From: Anarhynchus alexandrinus
Taxonomy: Eukaryota; Chordata; Aves; Charadriiformes; Charadriidae
DNA length: 64,000 nucleotides
Assembly: GCA_008711295.1 (NCBI GenBank)
Contig: VUYV01000154.1
Span: 2,173,319-2,237,318, forward strand
Direction of reading: 5' to 3'
This document shows, piece after piece, positions 27,801 through 39,755 of the stretch. Numbering within the stretch: position 1 is the first letter of the stretch; each line of letters begins with the position of its first letter. A model generated the notes under the pieces. That model was not told where the DNA came from. It was given only the letters and a program-made list of their open reading frames with translations, and did no database searches. The translations under genes were made by a program, and so were the position numbers.

Positions 27801-30800
27801 CCTAGGAATGGCACTGAACAGCAGCCGTGTTGCTTCCTTGTACTATTTTATGTGTAAAGGCTTCAGCCGTAGCTAGGAGCAGGTTTTTTAGAGCCCATGG
27901 GCATCAGTGCAGCCTTCCTACAGCAACACAGGAGGGGTGAGAATCTTCTTCATCTTGGGAAGTATAAAAGACTTTCTCATGATGATTTCCAAAGCCACTT
28001 ACAGGCAGTCACCTTCAACAGGTGTAGATGACTGTCAACATCCTTGCTCCTAAGCTTGCACTCATTGTTAGCTTAGTCTGAAGTGTCCCATTACGGACTC
28101 ATTAGCAAAGGAACACTGAGGGTTGTTTTTTTAATCAAAGCGCTATGCTACATCTGATGGAGAGTGATTTTTTTTTTCCCCCTGTAGCCTTGGGAATAAA
28201 GAGATAATGGAGAAACATTTCCACATTTTCATTGAACAGACACCATTATAATGTTGTTTGCTTTTACAGAAATGTGAACAGTTCAGATGAAAATGGATTT
28301 TTTCTTTAAGGTATTGACTGTTGTAAAGCTGCTGTTGTCAATAAGGAAAACAAGAGGTTTGGCCAAAAATCCAAATAAACCTTGTTCTAATGTATTATTC
28401 TTTAAAGTTACAGAAAGATTTGAAGGACGTATAAATCAGACAAGAATATCTGATTGTTTTCCTGTACTGGTGAGTACAGTAAACAAGTACCTTCTGAGGG
28501 CTGTTTGATGTAATGTCTGGTCCGGAGCAAGGGCCAGTACCAAATCCTTAGGGTGAGAGTATGTGCCTTGATAGGTTTTTTTTACAGAAATTTTGGCATC
28601 GTTGACTCGAGTTTCTTCCTTCAGCCCACCAGCAGGTCCCTCGCTGACTCCCCAGTTAGGGCTCCCTGTCGCAGCTGGGCATGGGGGCGTACGTGCCCAT
28701 ATTGTATAGCTTGGTCTGGTACAGGCAATTCACGGGGCAGCAATATATATCTGCCAGTAATCCTGTATAATATCACTGCTTCCCTGAGAGCGGGAGTGAG
28801 GCCTTTCTCTCCAAACAGCAGGCAGGTGCCTATTTAGAGCTCTAGCAATTTTCTCTCCATTTTGTTGGCTTTGGATAACCATCTCCTTCCTTTCATGCCT
28901 TGCCCAGAAGTTTCATTGCTGCTTACTTGATGTTCGCGTAGTCACTGAATGAGTTTTTTACATTTAGTTCTGCATCTCTCAGTACCTAGTAATTTACGCT
29001 GTGGTGCACTAAAATCAATTAAATAGCTGGTGTTTGCTTCAGGAGGAAAGGACTTTGCAGCAAGGCGGATAATAAATGTTAAATCCATATATGCCACAGT
29101 ATGAGAATTCATTATGATATGGTAGGATCCCTCTCAAGCACGACGTGGAGGCATTCTCATTAAATGGTTACACTCATTTAAACAGAAAAGGACTTTCATA
29201 AGCTTTGAAGTGAAATAACACAGCATTGAAGCAAGATGCAAAATGAAAATTGGCATTCACAAGTCCATTGTTTTACATGGTGAAACCATTACTAAAAGTT
29301 GGGTTTCTTGCTTGAGTTTTCTTCTGGAGGGATGTTGTACAGTCTATGGCAAAGGGGACAGTAGTAGGCTCATGAGTGTTACATGTCAGTGTGTCCCAGA
29401 AGGCATTTAATGATTTTGTGGCAAGAAAAATAGGCTCAGTTTCATATCTTAACTCCGACCTGTGTTCTAGGTAGTATAGTCAGGTTGGTTACTCTGCTCA
29501 AGAGCCTGTATGCGACTCCGGAGTCAGTGTTGCACTAACGCAGTTACATTCTTATTGTATTATCAAGGGACTCTGTGTACAACTTCTAGTGGAAGAACCC
29601 ATTAATCAAGGTGATGATGAAGCATTATCATTCATATTCATGCTGAAATAAAAGATCTCTTGCTTAACATTTTGTCTGGTACTTCCCCAAAAAATTCTAC
29701 ACAGGGCATATTTTTAGAGCCAGGGAGATTCATAGTTTTCTGTGGCTGGTCTGGGGTCCAGGAGTCTGAAAAGGATTGTGTAAAACCTAGAATTTTTAAT
29801 TGAAATACAGGTTGCTGTTTGAAATCCTGTTTTGACTTCCTTTTGTAGTGCTGTGGTTACCTCTGCTTACAGCAACTATTTTCATAGGCCTGCAGAAGTT
29901 CTTGCCATAGTTTTCTGCTTTAAACATTCTCCCTGGAAAATTATTCAATGGAAAATAAATCTGGAGGGTTTGGGGTTTTTCTTTTTTCTGAAGCAGTGGT
30001 TAGGTCTGCTCTAGCCAAACTTTTACTTTTTACTTTTTTAAGGATTTTATAGAAAAAGAAAACTCCTCTGCTGGTGAAGCCTTTCTTTGATACATTTATA
30101 GAACATGTGTTCGTTTTATTCTGATTCATGCCACATGGTTACATCTTAGCCTGTAAAGGCCATTTTTCCCCTAAAATTGGAGGAAAAGTGTGTTCAGTGA
30201 CCCAAATACTTATGTCGTCTTTTCCCTTTTCCAAGACAAAATTCCCATTTGGGGCTGTGTGATCCTGGCTTAGCTATAAAAGGCTTTCTGTACTAGAGTC
30301 CTGAAAATGCTTTGGAGGAGTTTGGTGTTTATTCTGTCTGATTATTCTGCTGGTTAGTAGCATTTAACCACTCTGTAATTCTATTTTCTTTGCCCCTAAT
30401 TAATGATACTCTAAGGAGCACTGACATCCTTGGGTGAGAGGTAGTGGAGCCTTTAAATGTCCGTATGTCCCTAAGGGAAGAAGATACCCCTCCCAAAAAT
30501 GTATTGTAATGAAAAAGAAGCCAGAAATACAATTGGAAATCCACTGAAAGAGAGCTGAGATTTTAAGACCTACGTAAGCATACAAAGAGGCAGCATTGCT
30601 AATAACTGGGGTTGGCGTTCTTAACATTAAAAGCCAGTCGGCAAAATAAAATTCATCCAACTGTTCACCTCTGCCTTAGGGGTTTTGCTATTAAAACTCT
30701 TCCCTGAGTCTCTTACAGCTTCAGAAAAGGGAGAAAACAGAGCCAAGCATCCATCCTGCCATCACTATGAAGCCTCTTCTGGTGACGGTATACTCAGTCC

Positions 30801-32090
30801 TAAAGTTCATATTCACCCTGTTGCAAAATATTACCCAGTGCCACTGGACAGGAGATGTGTAAACATAATTAAGTGATACTGAGCAGAGAAGAGGGAAATT
30901 ATCTTACTTTGATTGCTTATCAGACTTATCTGTGGGGATATTTATCTCATCGCAGCCCAGGGTCTTTTCCATCGATTAAGGTTTGTATCCCTGTAAGCAT
31001 GGGGCAGGACCATTTGCAGAAAGTGCTTCTGACGTTTTGCTGCTTGGAGCTGGAAACTCTCTGCCAGAAGCTCTTAAATCTGATCTTTTCAGACGATTTC
31101 ACAGCTGGATTTGCTGTATAAAGGGTTTGCTTCACATTGGTGCTGTCTTGCCTAGTTTGGAGGGTGGCAAGGTTAGTAGGTTAGATTTCTGTCACTGAAG
31201 ATTGCGTCATACTTTACACCAGATGAAGTATATTTTAAAAAGCAAATTCCCTGGGGAAAGGCATTTTATCTTGCACCCTCTTTCCCCAGGAGCTTAACAT
31301 GGTTGTAGTGGGAGTCCCTTCCCTTGCTATTGAGATGTGGCCACACTCAAGAGAGCCACGGCGGCTCCTAGAAACAGCATATGGGAACATTTTGGGGAGA
31401 GACCATTTCTCTGCTGTGTGGGGGCATTTACCTTATACTGGAGTGGGAGTGAGGGGTGCTGCCTGCAGGCAGGAGCAAGCAGGAGCAGGCAGGAGCAGGC
31501 AGGGCTGCTGCCGGCAGCACTTCCCACCGAGCTGGAGAGAAGTGCTTCTGAACAGTCTCTCCTTTAATCCTGACCCTACCTGAGCTGAATTAACTCAAGA
31601 AATTTGCTAGTGCATTTATGGCTGTATATGTTCGGAAGCTTAGTGCAAAAAGGCAACTAACTGTTTGCACAACAGCACAGGCAAAAAAACAAAGGGGGAG
31701 GAAATGAAAAAAAAATTAAATAACTGATGTAGCTGCTGTCTGTGCCTTTAGCTGAAGGTCGAGAGCTGCTTTCTGGCCTGAATATCCTTTTCCTTGGAAT
31801 ATGCTTTTAAATGTGACCAGGTGACAGTCATTTAATAGGTTACCACCTGTGGCTGAGCTTCTTCCCTGACCTGGTGCCTGCTCTCAGCCCACTCACCTTG
31901 CACGTCTCTTCATCCAAGGTGTTCTCCTGCACAAGGTTTTTTGCTACAGATTTCCCTTGTCACACAGGTGGATGTACCACTCCCCAAAGCTGCAGCAGCA
32001 TAGCGTGCCAGAGACATCCCGGAGGGGGCTGTACTCGATACTCATATTCTGCTATAGGTCACCTAAAGCTGGTCTGTAGGTTACAACCCC
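24831..32090 (+). other. Intron 3 segment without recognised genes
   Basis: Non-coding intronic sequence with no recognised repeats apart from short homopolymers (for example T12 at 24923-24934) and the small 10-bp tandem repeat at 31471-31500. A strong acceptor-like sequence at 28167-28187 (a long T/C tract, then TAG) is followed quickly by stops and is not called an exon. Confidence 0.8.
31471..31500. repeat. Three-copy 10-bp tandem repeat
   Basis: Three consecutive units of AGGAGCARGC (one A, two G at the variable base), preceded by GCCTGCAGGC and followed by AGGGCTGCTG. A small purine-rich minisatellite-like block whose copy number may vary. Confidence 0.8.
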
Positions 32091-32096
32091 TTGGAT

Positions 32097-32357
32097 GCCG
32101 GCGGGAGGCAGGCGCCGGTATATGTTATTGCTTGGTTGCTTTTCCTGTTGTGTGACAGCCTCTGGCAAGGCAAATGACATAATGGTGTGCCTCTAACGCC
32201 GTGAAGGGCCACTGCAAATACCCGTCGGCCGTTAATGAGTCAGGAAGGATTCGCTGGCTCTAAATTTTGGTATGCCGCTGTGTGCGCTGCCGGCACAGCC
32301 CCCCGAGCAGGGACTCCTGCTGCCACCGCAGGGACAGTGGCAGTGGCTCACGGCTCG
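32097..32357. other. CpG-rich patch in intron 3
   Basis: A hand count gives about 17 CpG in 260 bases, well above most of the surrounding intron, clustered in GCCGGCGGG, GCGCCGG, CCCGTCGGCCG, GCGCTGCCGG and similar stretches. A consensus AP-1 site (TGAGTCA) lies at 32236-32242. It may be a small regulatory element or simply a GC-rich unique patch; no coding similarity was recognised. Confidence 0.4.
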
Positions 32358-33087
32358 AAAGAGAAGGAGGGAAAAGCAGAAGCTGAGCCATAAGGTAGAA
32401 AAAGTAGAAGCAGACACAGTACCTCAGTGGTAGGTGCTCATTAGACTGTCTCTGATGTGCTGGGAAGACTGAGTGGATTCTGCTAGAGGAATTGCAGTGC
32501 CCTTCTGTAAGCTCAGAAGGGGTAAGGGACAGGTCTCTATCTGTGGAAAAATATTCTAGCCTGTTTACCAGCAATGTGCAACAGGAACCAGAGGCTGTGG
32601 CTCTCCAGAGTCCTGCAAGGATATTTTGTGGTTAGAACGCACAGGTCTGAAAGTCCTGAGCTCTTGACTTACTCTGTCATTGATTTACATTGTGGTCTCA
32701 GATCATTTTGTCTTGTAATTTCCCTGCCCACAGAAATGGAATACTTTCCTAATTAATTCTGGGTAAGATTAATTGTTTGGTTGTTGTTTTTTTTTTCCTC
32801 AAGTCAATGCTTCATGCAGTAAGTTGTTAAAAAAAGTAAGAGTACTGGTATCTGGCCTCTGTCGTTGTCTACCAAGGAGCACTGTGGTCCATCTGGGAAT
32901 GAAGAAAAGTGAATGGGTTTGTTTGCTGGGACCTGTTGACTATTTTGAAAAACATATTCAGGTATGCCTTGATCCCCTCTGGTGTTTCCCTACGTACCCT
33001 GCGCTGTGCAGTATCTGTGAGGTGGCTTCAGCCCTCCGTCCTATCCATGTCTGTGCAGAGACCTATACAGAACATCACCCAGGCTGC

Positions 33088-33146
33088 CTGGTGACTCGCT
33101 GTAACAGCTCGACAGCACTGGAGTGACTGGTGACTCGCTGTAACAG
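33088..33146. repeat. Partial 39-bp tandem duplication
   Basis: CTGGTGACTCGCTGTAACAG occurs at 33088-33107 and identically at 33127-33146, a period of 39 bases with only the first 20 bases of the second unit preserved. Identity over all 20 bases suggests a recent local duplication. Confidence 0.85.
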
Positions 33147-34021
33147 TGATGGCCATCGTCATTGAATAGATTTATTTATCCTTATGGTGTAGATGTGCGG
33201 AAATCTAAAGCAGCAGAGGTATGACATCCAAAGTTAAAAGTCCGCTTACATAGAGCCAGGCTTTCACCTACTGTGCACAGAAGTGAATGCAGCCAAATGC
33301 ATCACACCAACGACGGAGGGGAACAAAAAGGCATCAGTTAAAACTTGATAAGGGAGAGCTATAAAACAGCAGTTTAAAGCCAGGCTGGATAGAAACTGAA
33401 CAGCAGTTTCCAGAATTTGAATATCTATTTCTTTATGCTGTGGGTAGGTAGAAATGGTTATTGCAAATAAGAGGATGAAGGAGCACTGCGCCCAAGCACA
33501 CGGTACAGCAGGTTGGCTCCATCGCCTTTGTTGCCTTTGGGGACAGCCGACTCGTGTTCCCCCCGTGCAGTGAGAGTGCAGTGTGCCTGGATCTCCGTGG
33601 GGTCGAGGTGGGGTGGGTGATTCGGGAATCCTCAGTGCGACGAGGTTCCTTCCAGGTCAGAAAGAGAGACACGCTGGGTCTTCCCCATCTCTCTCTTGTT
33701 TACGTGCAAAGAAGTGAGCTCAAAATTATGGATGCCCCAGGACGCGTTGCAATAACAAGATAACTAGTAATCAGCTCTGTGTTTGAAATACTTATTGGCT
33801 GCAATAGTAAACACCAAAAAGAGCCCTTGGAGGAGGATTCTTGGGGGCATGAGAGCCTTAGACTTCATATATAAGCCTTCAAACCCACCGACCTTGCTGG
33901 GAAAGTTGTCTGGGTGTGCTTGGGCATCTTATTCCCGCTCTGGGGGGTGGATATGAGTGACCTTTTTGACTACATCTATATTACTAAATAAAAAAGTCTG
34001 TATCGGTGCTGTCCATTGAGC

Positions 34022-34132
34022 CGTGCCCCAGCACTGGCCAGGAGGATGGCTGGCTCGGGGTGAACGGGCCCCGGGGGAGCGTCGCAGCAGCCCTGACAGC
34101 ATGGGCGATGCGGGGCAGTGCCCTGTTGCCGT
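34022..34132. other. Short CpG-rich patch
   Basis: About nine CpG in 111 bases by hand count, including GAACGGGCCCCGGGGGAGCG and GGCGATGCGGGG. Too short for a CpG island by usual criteria. No coding similarity was recognised. Confidence 0.35.
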
Positions 34133-35576
34133 TCAGGGACAGAACAGGCACAGCCTCTGTGCCTCTGCTCCTCCTTTGGGAAGTGGAAATAACAGCCCTT
34201 TCTGCCACATGTGAATGCTGTGAGGATAAACATGTTAAACTCTGTGAAGTTTTGAGATAATAATATCAGTTTAGGCATGTCAGTGCCTCAAACAAATACA
34301 TTGTGCAAACACCAAGTGGTTTAAAGTACAACTTTTGGCACTGTGCTGTTGCTTAAAGGCTACTTTGGTTTGATTTCAAAGGGTTTCTCAAAATAACTAG
34401 TCTGAATCCTGCTCCCTCTCTGCAAAAATATGCACATTGTCACCAAAAAAAAAAAAGCCATTAAAATAGAAAAGCAAAGCAGCTAAGAGATTTCTCCTGG
34501 TTTGGCTTTTTAGATTTCAGAGCGGGACGTGTCAGTTCATCCATTAAGAATTGTTGTTCTGGCGCTGATACCGCTGTCCATCGCCCTGCAGCACAAATCA
34601 CTGCGGCAAGGGCTTCTTCCTGGCACGCTTTTTTCAGAGCTTTCTGACACAGCTCAAACTTCAGTCTGTCCACAGCCTCGCCACTGGCACGAACACGAGG
34701 GTTTTAAAAGTAGTTTGAAGAGTTATACTCTGCGACCTAATTCCCAGCTGGGGATGTCAGCCCTTATTTGGCCACAGGTACCTCTGCCTGGTGTTTAAGT
34801 CTCTCCCAAATGCAGGACAAGGAGAATAAATGGAAGAAGGAACCTGAACTAGCAGCAGGAGAATTGACTCTAAGGCAGGAGAATTTAATCTATCTTCAAG
34901 ACACTCTCTTGTGTACCCTCAGTCATGCATATACCATGCCACGTGGCTGTTAGTACAAAATTTACTTGCTTGCTGTTTACTTAATCTATAGCCTCTTGGT
35001 AGTAAATTATATTCATGGCCTCCAGGTCCTGGTCCTGTTGAATAGTTATGTGCAAGGCAAAGGAAATACGTACTGTTTTTATTCTGTTTGGACTCTGAAT
35101 GCATAAAATGGTCTTTTTTCAGTCTGAACACGAAAGTGCCCTTTCGAATGTGAATATTAACATTGCTTTCAGAAAACACATTTTCTTTCCAATGCGTTAC
35201 TTCTCAGGTAATGACCCATTTTAGAGAATTCAGAATTATTTATGTTTTTCAGATAAATTCCTAAAACAAAAGGTGTCCTACTTTCCTTCATATTGAATTC
35301 ACACTCACTAGATAGCGTCAGATTCCAGGGCAGCTCTGTCTTGTACAATTAACCTTTGAAGCCTTTGCCTTGTAAAATTCATTGATCCAGAGAGATGGAA
35401 AGCAAACACAATTGCTTGTAAGGTTTTACTTCTGGCAATACATTTGGAATTTCTTTTAAAAATTATAAAACTTTATTTTCTGATAAATCATAGAATCACA
35501 GAAGGGTTTGGATCAAAAGGGGCCTTTTAAAGATCATCTAGTACAACCACCTTGCCATGGGCAGAGACACCTCCCA

Positions 35577-36170
35577 CTATACCAGATTGCTCAAAGCTGC
35601 ATCCAACCTGGCCTTGAAAAATTCCAACGATGGGGCAGCCACAGCTTCTCTGGGCAACCTGTGCCAATGTCTCACCGTGCTCAGAGTAAAGAGTTTCTTC
35701 CTTATGTCCAATCTAAAGCTACCTTCTTTCAGTTTAAAGCTGTTGCTCCTGGTCCTGTCACTACAGGCCCTGGCAAAAAGTCTCTCTCCATCTTTTTTAT
35801 AAGCTCTCTTTATATATAGAAAGGCCTCAATATGGTCTCCCCGGAGCCTTCTCTTCTGGAGGCTGAACAACCCCAACTCTCTCAGCCTTTCTTCGTAGGA
35901 GAGGTGTTCCAGCCCTCTGATCATCTTTGTGGCCCTTGTCTGGACCCACTCCAATGGGTCCATGTCTTCCGTGCGCTGATGGCTCCAAAGCTGGACGCAG
36001 TACTCCAGCAGGGGTCTCACCACAGCAGAATAGAGGGGCAGAATTCCCTCCCTCGCCCTGCTGGCCACGCTGCTGGGGATGCAGCCCAGGATACAGTTGG
36101 CTTTCTGGGCTGCGAGAGCACATTGCTGGCTCATGTCCAGCTTTTCATCCACCAGTATTCCCAAGTCCAT
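35577..36170 (-). pseudogene. CR1 ORF2 C-terminal remnant
   Basis: An uninterrupted frame of 197 codons encoding the region downstream of the reverse-transcriptase palm. Recognisable blocks are [68 protein letters not shown] and [16 protein letters not shown] at the end. These match the thumb and C-terminal portion of CR1 ORF2 (known family). The catalytic YADD motif and everything before it are missing. The apparent start Met is an accident of the deletion junction. Its intactness shows the copy is fairly young, not that it is functional. Confidence 0.93.
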
Positions 36171-36502
36171 CTGTGTTGGTGAGCAACAGGTCCACTGACA
36201 CTTCTCCTCTGGTTGGACTGTCTATCACCTGGATTAAAAAACTATCCTCAACGCACTCCAAGAGTGTCCTGGACTGCTTATAGCTTTCTGGCTGCTTTTG
36301 CAGCAGCTGTCAGGGTGGTTGAAGTCCCCTAGCAGGATCAGAGCCTGCGAGCATGGTGTGTCCTGTAGTTGAAATAAGGACCTTCCATCAACACCCTCCT
36401 CTTGATCAGGCAGTTTGCAGTAAACACAAACCACAAGATTTTCTTTGTTGGCTTGGCCTGCTCATCACCGTTTTTCAAAGACAGCTCTGTGCAGTCACTC
36501 AA

Positions 36503-36516
36503 TTTTTTTTTTTTTT
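36503..36516. repeat. Poly-T run (14 bases) inside CR1 remnant
   Basis: The homopolymer expands an original short A/T stretch in the CR1 endonuclease reading frame (minus strand, just after GVALYV) and breaks that frame. It arose by slippage after insertion or by sequencing error. Confidence 0.8.
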
Positions 36517-36566
36517 ACATAGAGGGCAACCCCACTGCCTCTCCTTCCTTGGCTGTCTATATTTAT

Positions 36567-39200
36567 AAATAATGGATAATAAAATTTGTACTAGAAAGGT
36601 CCTATTTTAGACACAAAGAACCAAAGTTTAACCAGCACCAGGAGCTAAATTTAACATAATGAGATTTGTCCAAGGTTCCTTCACCAGTTATTTCCTTTAC
36701 TGGAGCAAAACCTTTGCACCCTGGCTGGGCCACGGGATCTGCCTGTTCTCAGAGTTCCTCTGACATACATGACATATACAAGATTTCCCTTTTAAGCCCA
36801 GTCTCTTAATAACTTGTCCGGGTGTGTGGTGGGGACTTTGCCTTGGCTCCCACATAGAAGCAATGCGCTGGTGTCAGGCCACGCAGGGCGTTCCAGCCAG
36901 GCTTCTGCCGATGAATCATCTGAAGGACTGTTTTTGAAAGATTGGGCTCTTGCATTTGATTCACTCTCCTTGGCGAGCTGAAAATAGTGTGCATTGTTCT
37001 CATAATCCTTAGCAACTTGAAAACTGCTATAAATTGAATACTTTTTAATCTTTACCTACAGCAAGAAAATAGGCTAATTCAGTTATTCCTGCAGTTACTT
37101 AGCTAATGCTAATTAACTGAGATTTTGATGGCTTTGTTTTTTTCAGCAGTTTTCTAAACATTTCACTTGTCATTTCAATGAGTTCTTTAGAAATCCGAGG
37201 CATAGTGAATAGACTTGTTTCTACTGTGTGCATTATTAAGTCAACGGAACATGTAAAAATATAACTGTCCAGGAAAAAAAGACCCACTCCCACAATCTCA
37301 TTAATCCTAAATTATCAAGATTCATAATAGCCTGGATATGTTTTTTTCAGGAAAGTTGTTTATAGTCATGTCATAGGAACGAAAATAAATTAAGGTGATG
37401 TTGAGAAGTGGTACTGCACATTGGTGGAGTTGTAGGGTACATACAGGACAGAGACTACAGACCCACCAGACCTAACAATTATGCCCAAAACTGTGACTGT
37501 GAATTCCAGCTTTGGCTGTTTTGATTACTATTTTGAGCTGCACTTGCTTTATTTCCCCTGAAATCTGCTCCTTCTCAGTTGGGCTAAAAGCAATTTGGTG
37601 AATGACTTAAGTGTGGTCAGATAGATTGGTTGAAAGCCCTGGGTAGATAACTTCAGTCTGATAATAGTCGCTTAAAGGTTTAAAGGCTGTAGTACATCTA
37701 GGAAGATCGTCTCTCAAATGACCAGCACAAGTGACCACACACGTTGTGTGATGCAGAGGAAGCACCATGTCTGCATAATGGCAGATTTTGCCCTCAAAAA
37801 CTAGGGAATGGTTGTTCTGCATGGCTATTCTGTGGCTATGATGATGCAGTGCTTACCACCAGTTTGAGGAGGGGTTACAGTTGTACCTCAAAACCCCATT
37901 GACCCAGTGATTTCTGCACTGATCTGCCTCCTGGGCTCAACCTCATTGAGCAAAGGCTTGCCTCTCCTATCAGAACTGCATTAAGCAATGGACTGATGAA
38001 AATTAACAACCATCAAACCATCTGGGACCATTAGATAATCTCATTCCACATTCAATAAGGAATGCCCTCCTCCTTCTACTGTAGAAACCAAATGCCTCAA
38101 AAGGATCTTCAAGGATTGTGTGGAAGGACTGGGAGCAAGACAGAGAACAAACAGGACTAGTGGGATGAGGATGGGGGCAAGCAGCACTGATCTGCCTTCC
38201 GTGCCCTGCCGAGGAGCAGGTATCGGCTCTGTCACTCCCTGGGGCTTTCTCAGCCCGGTGGAGTGCAGAGACCAAGTGTGTCCATGCTCACATCTAGAGG
38301 CACAACATGCTGTTGCTCAATTCAGCTAGATTTTTTTTCTGCTAACTTTGATAGGATCAGGCCTATAGGTGAAAGATTAGTTTTTACCTGTAGATAGAAC
38401 GGTAATAATTGAAACAATTTTGGCATTGCATGGGACGGTAGGGTGCTTGTGATAAGCTAGGGAAGTAAAAAATGCTTTGGCAAACAACATTCCCAGAGAA
38501 AATTTGAATGAATCAAACCTGATGTTCACAGCAAAGAATTCTTCCCAGTGCTGGCTGGATCGGGTTTGCTAAATAAACAGGGTAGGCCAAGTGTCTAGAA
38601 CAGACTTGCACCTACCCTGCTTAGGACCAGTCTGTTCTGCATTTCAGGTACATCCACACCACAGAACATTTGGCCCTTGGTCTCCTTGAGGCCCCAGATG
38701 GTGCCCAGATGGCCCTGACACATGATCAGTATGCTGCTTGGCTTTTCCAGTACAGAGTGTCTCGTAGGATGCGGAGGACCATGTTGCAGTCCACTACAGC
38801 AGCACTTTTATACGTGACACTGAGGGCGTGAATTGCGTGACCTGGTGACCAGTGTGGGAAGCTGGGAGGTGTTGGAGAGAGATCTCATTGTGGTGATTCA
38901 AAACAGAGCCAGGGTGTGAGCCAGGAGGGGATCCATGGACCTCAGGCATTCAGTGCTTAAGTGACTGATTAAGCTCATTTCCTGGCCTTCATTTAGTTGG
39001 CATTTGTAGATGTGTCTTACATTTCCTTCTCAGCAGAGGGAGACCCCCAAATCCTGAAACTGGATCTGCAGGGTCAGATCGTCCAGCGAATCCACAACCT
39101 CCTTGAGAAGACTAGCATGTCTCCCATTCCAGCCAATTTCAGGATAGGGGAGGGGGGTTGTCTTAGGGCTGGTCCTGGTGTCTCTGGTCCTGGAGGCTGG
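36567..39200 (+). other. Intron 3 segment without recognised genes
   Basis: AT-rich to average intronic sequence, with no repeat or coding similarity that I recognise. Confidence 0.75.
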
Positions 39201-39221
39201 GCTGGTTGCTACCCTACCAGG

Positions 39222-39755
39222 GCGGAGAGGCCGTTGCTGATCCCAAGTTTAGCGTGGCAGCTGGTGGGTAGGAGTCGGCGCTAAGGCAGCATCCTGTGCT
39301 TCCCTGGCGGTGTGAAGAGCTGCTCGGCGGCGAGGGAGGGGAGGAGGGAGTATGTTGGGAGGAAGCTGTCACGGATCTGCCTCTCATTGCTGCTCGCAGT
39401 CCTACGCTGGCTGAGTCAGAGCTGGCGGGAAAGGCGAGACACGCGGGTGGTCCCTGGGGAAAGTCCACACTCAAAAACAGGTTTATGAGGGGGAGAGAAC
39501 CAACAGGACCCCTGGTCTCAGGGCTGGAAACCCAAAGGGCTGTGCCTGGTGTTACAGAGTGGACGAGGGTGAGGAAGACTATGCTGGAAGGCTGTGGTGA
39601 GCAGGTGTCGGCGTGCTGTCTCACACCCCTGGGAACTGTGAATTTGTCAGCGTGGTTAGCCGTCGGGAGGCTCAGCCTTCAGCATGGACCAAGCCACGGC
39701 ATCCGAGCTGCCGAGAGCAAATGGGCAAGATGGCGTAATCGCCGCCGCAGCATCC
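39222..39755. promoter_or_regulatory. CpG-island-like patch with YY1-type motif
   Basis: A hand count gives roughly 29 CpG in about 530 bases of GC-rich sequence, against sparse CpG in most of the flanking intron. It contains an AP-1 core (TGAGTCA at 39412-39418) and, near its 3' edge, CAAGATGGCG (39726-39735), a close match to the YY1 motif often found just downstream of CpG-island transcription starts, followed by CGCCGCCGC. An open frame of 196 codons on + and one of 136 on - overlap the patch. They look like GC-driven chance frames with no family similarity. The inference is a candidate internal promoter or enhancer of CAMK1D or of an intronic non-coding transcript. Confidence 0.4.

Larger units (their letters stand above)
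35488..36563 (-). mobile_element. CR1 LINE, internally deleted, antisense
   Basis: A roughly 1.08-kb CR1 non-LTR retrotransposon inserted opposite to CAMK1D. From its 3' end (+ strand TCATAGAATCACAGAA at 35488) it contains the short 3' UTR, the C-terminal part of ORF2 (35577-36170), and then a remnant of the APE-type endonuclease (about 36170-36563). The endonuclease shows GRRGSGVALYV and LPDQEE, the active-site block GDFNHPD at 36309-36329, and [20 protein letters not shown]. The central ORF2, including the whole catalytic palm of the reverse transcriptase, is absent, so the copy cannot mobilise itself. The junction is near 36162-36167. The 5' end is truncated within the endonuclease. A T14 run lies inside the endonuclease remnant. 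Confidence 0.92.

Noticed and set aside
28160..28220. Strong acceptor-like sequence (T/C tract then TAG at 28185-28187)
   Set aside because: The downstream sequence meets stop codons quickly, has no matching donor with coding sequence, and corresponds to no CAMK1D exon.
33375..33410. AAAGCCAGGCTGGATAG resembling the CR1 ORF2 end
   Set aside because: Only about 15 bases match, and neither the following 3' UTR nor the terminal repeat is present.
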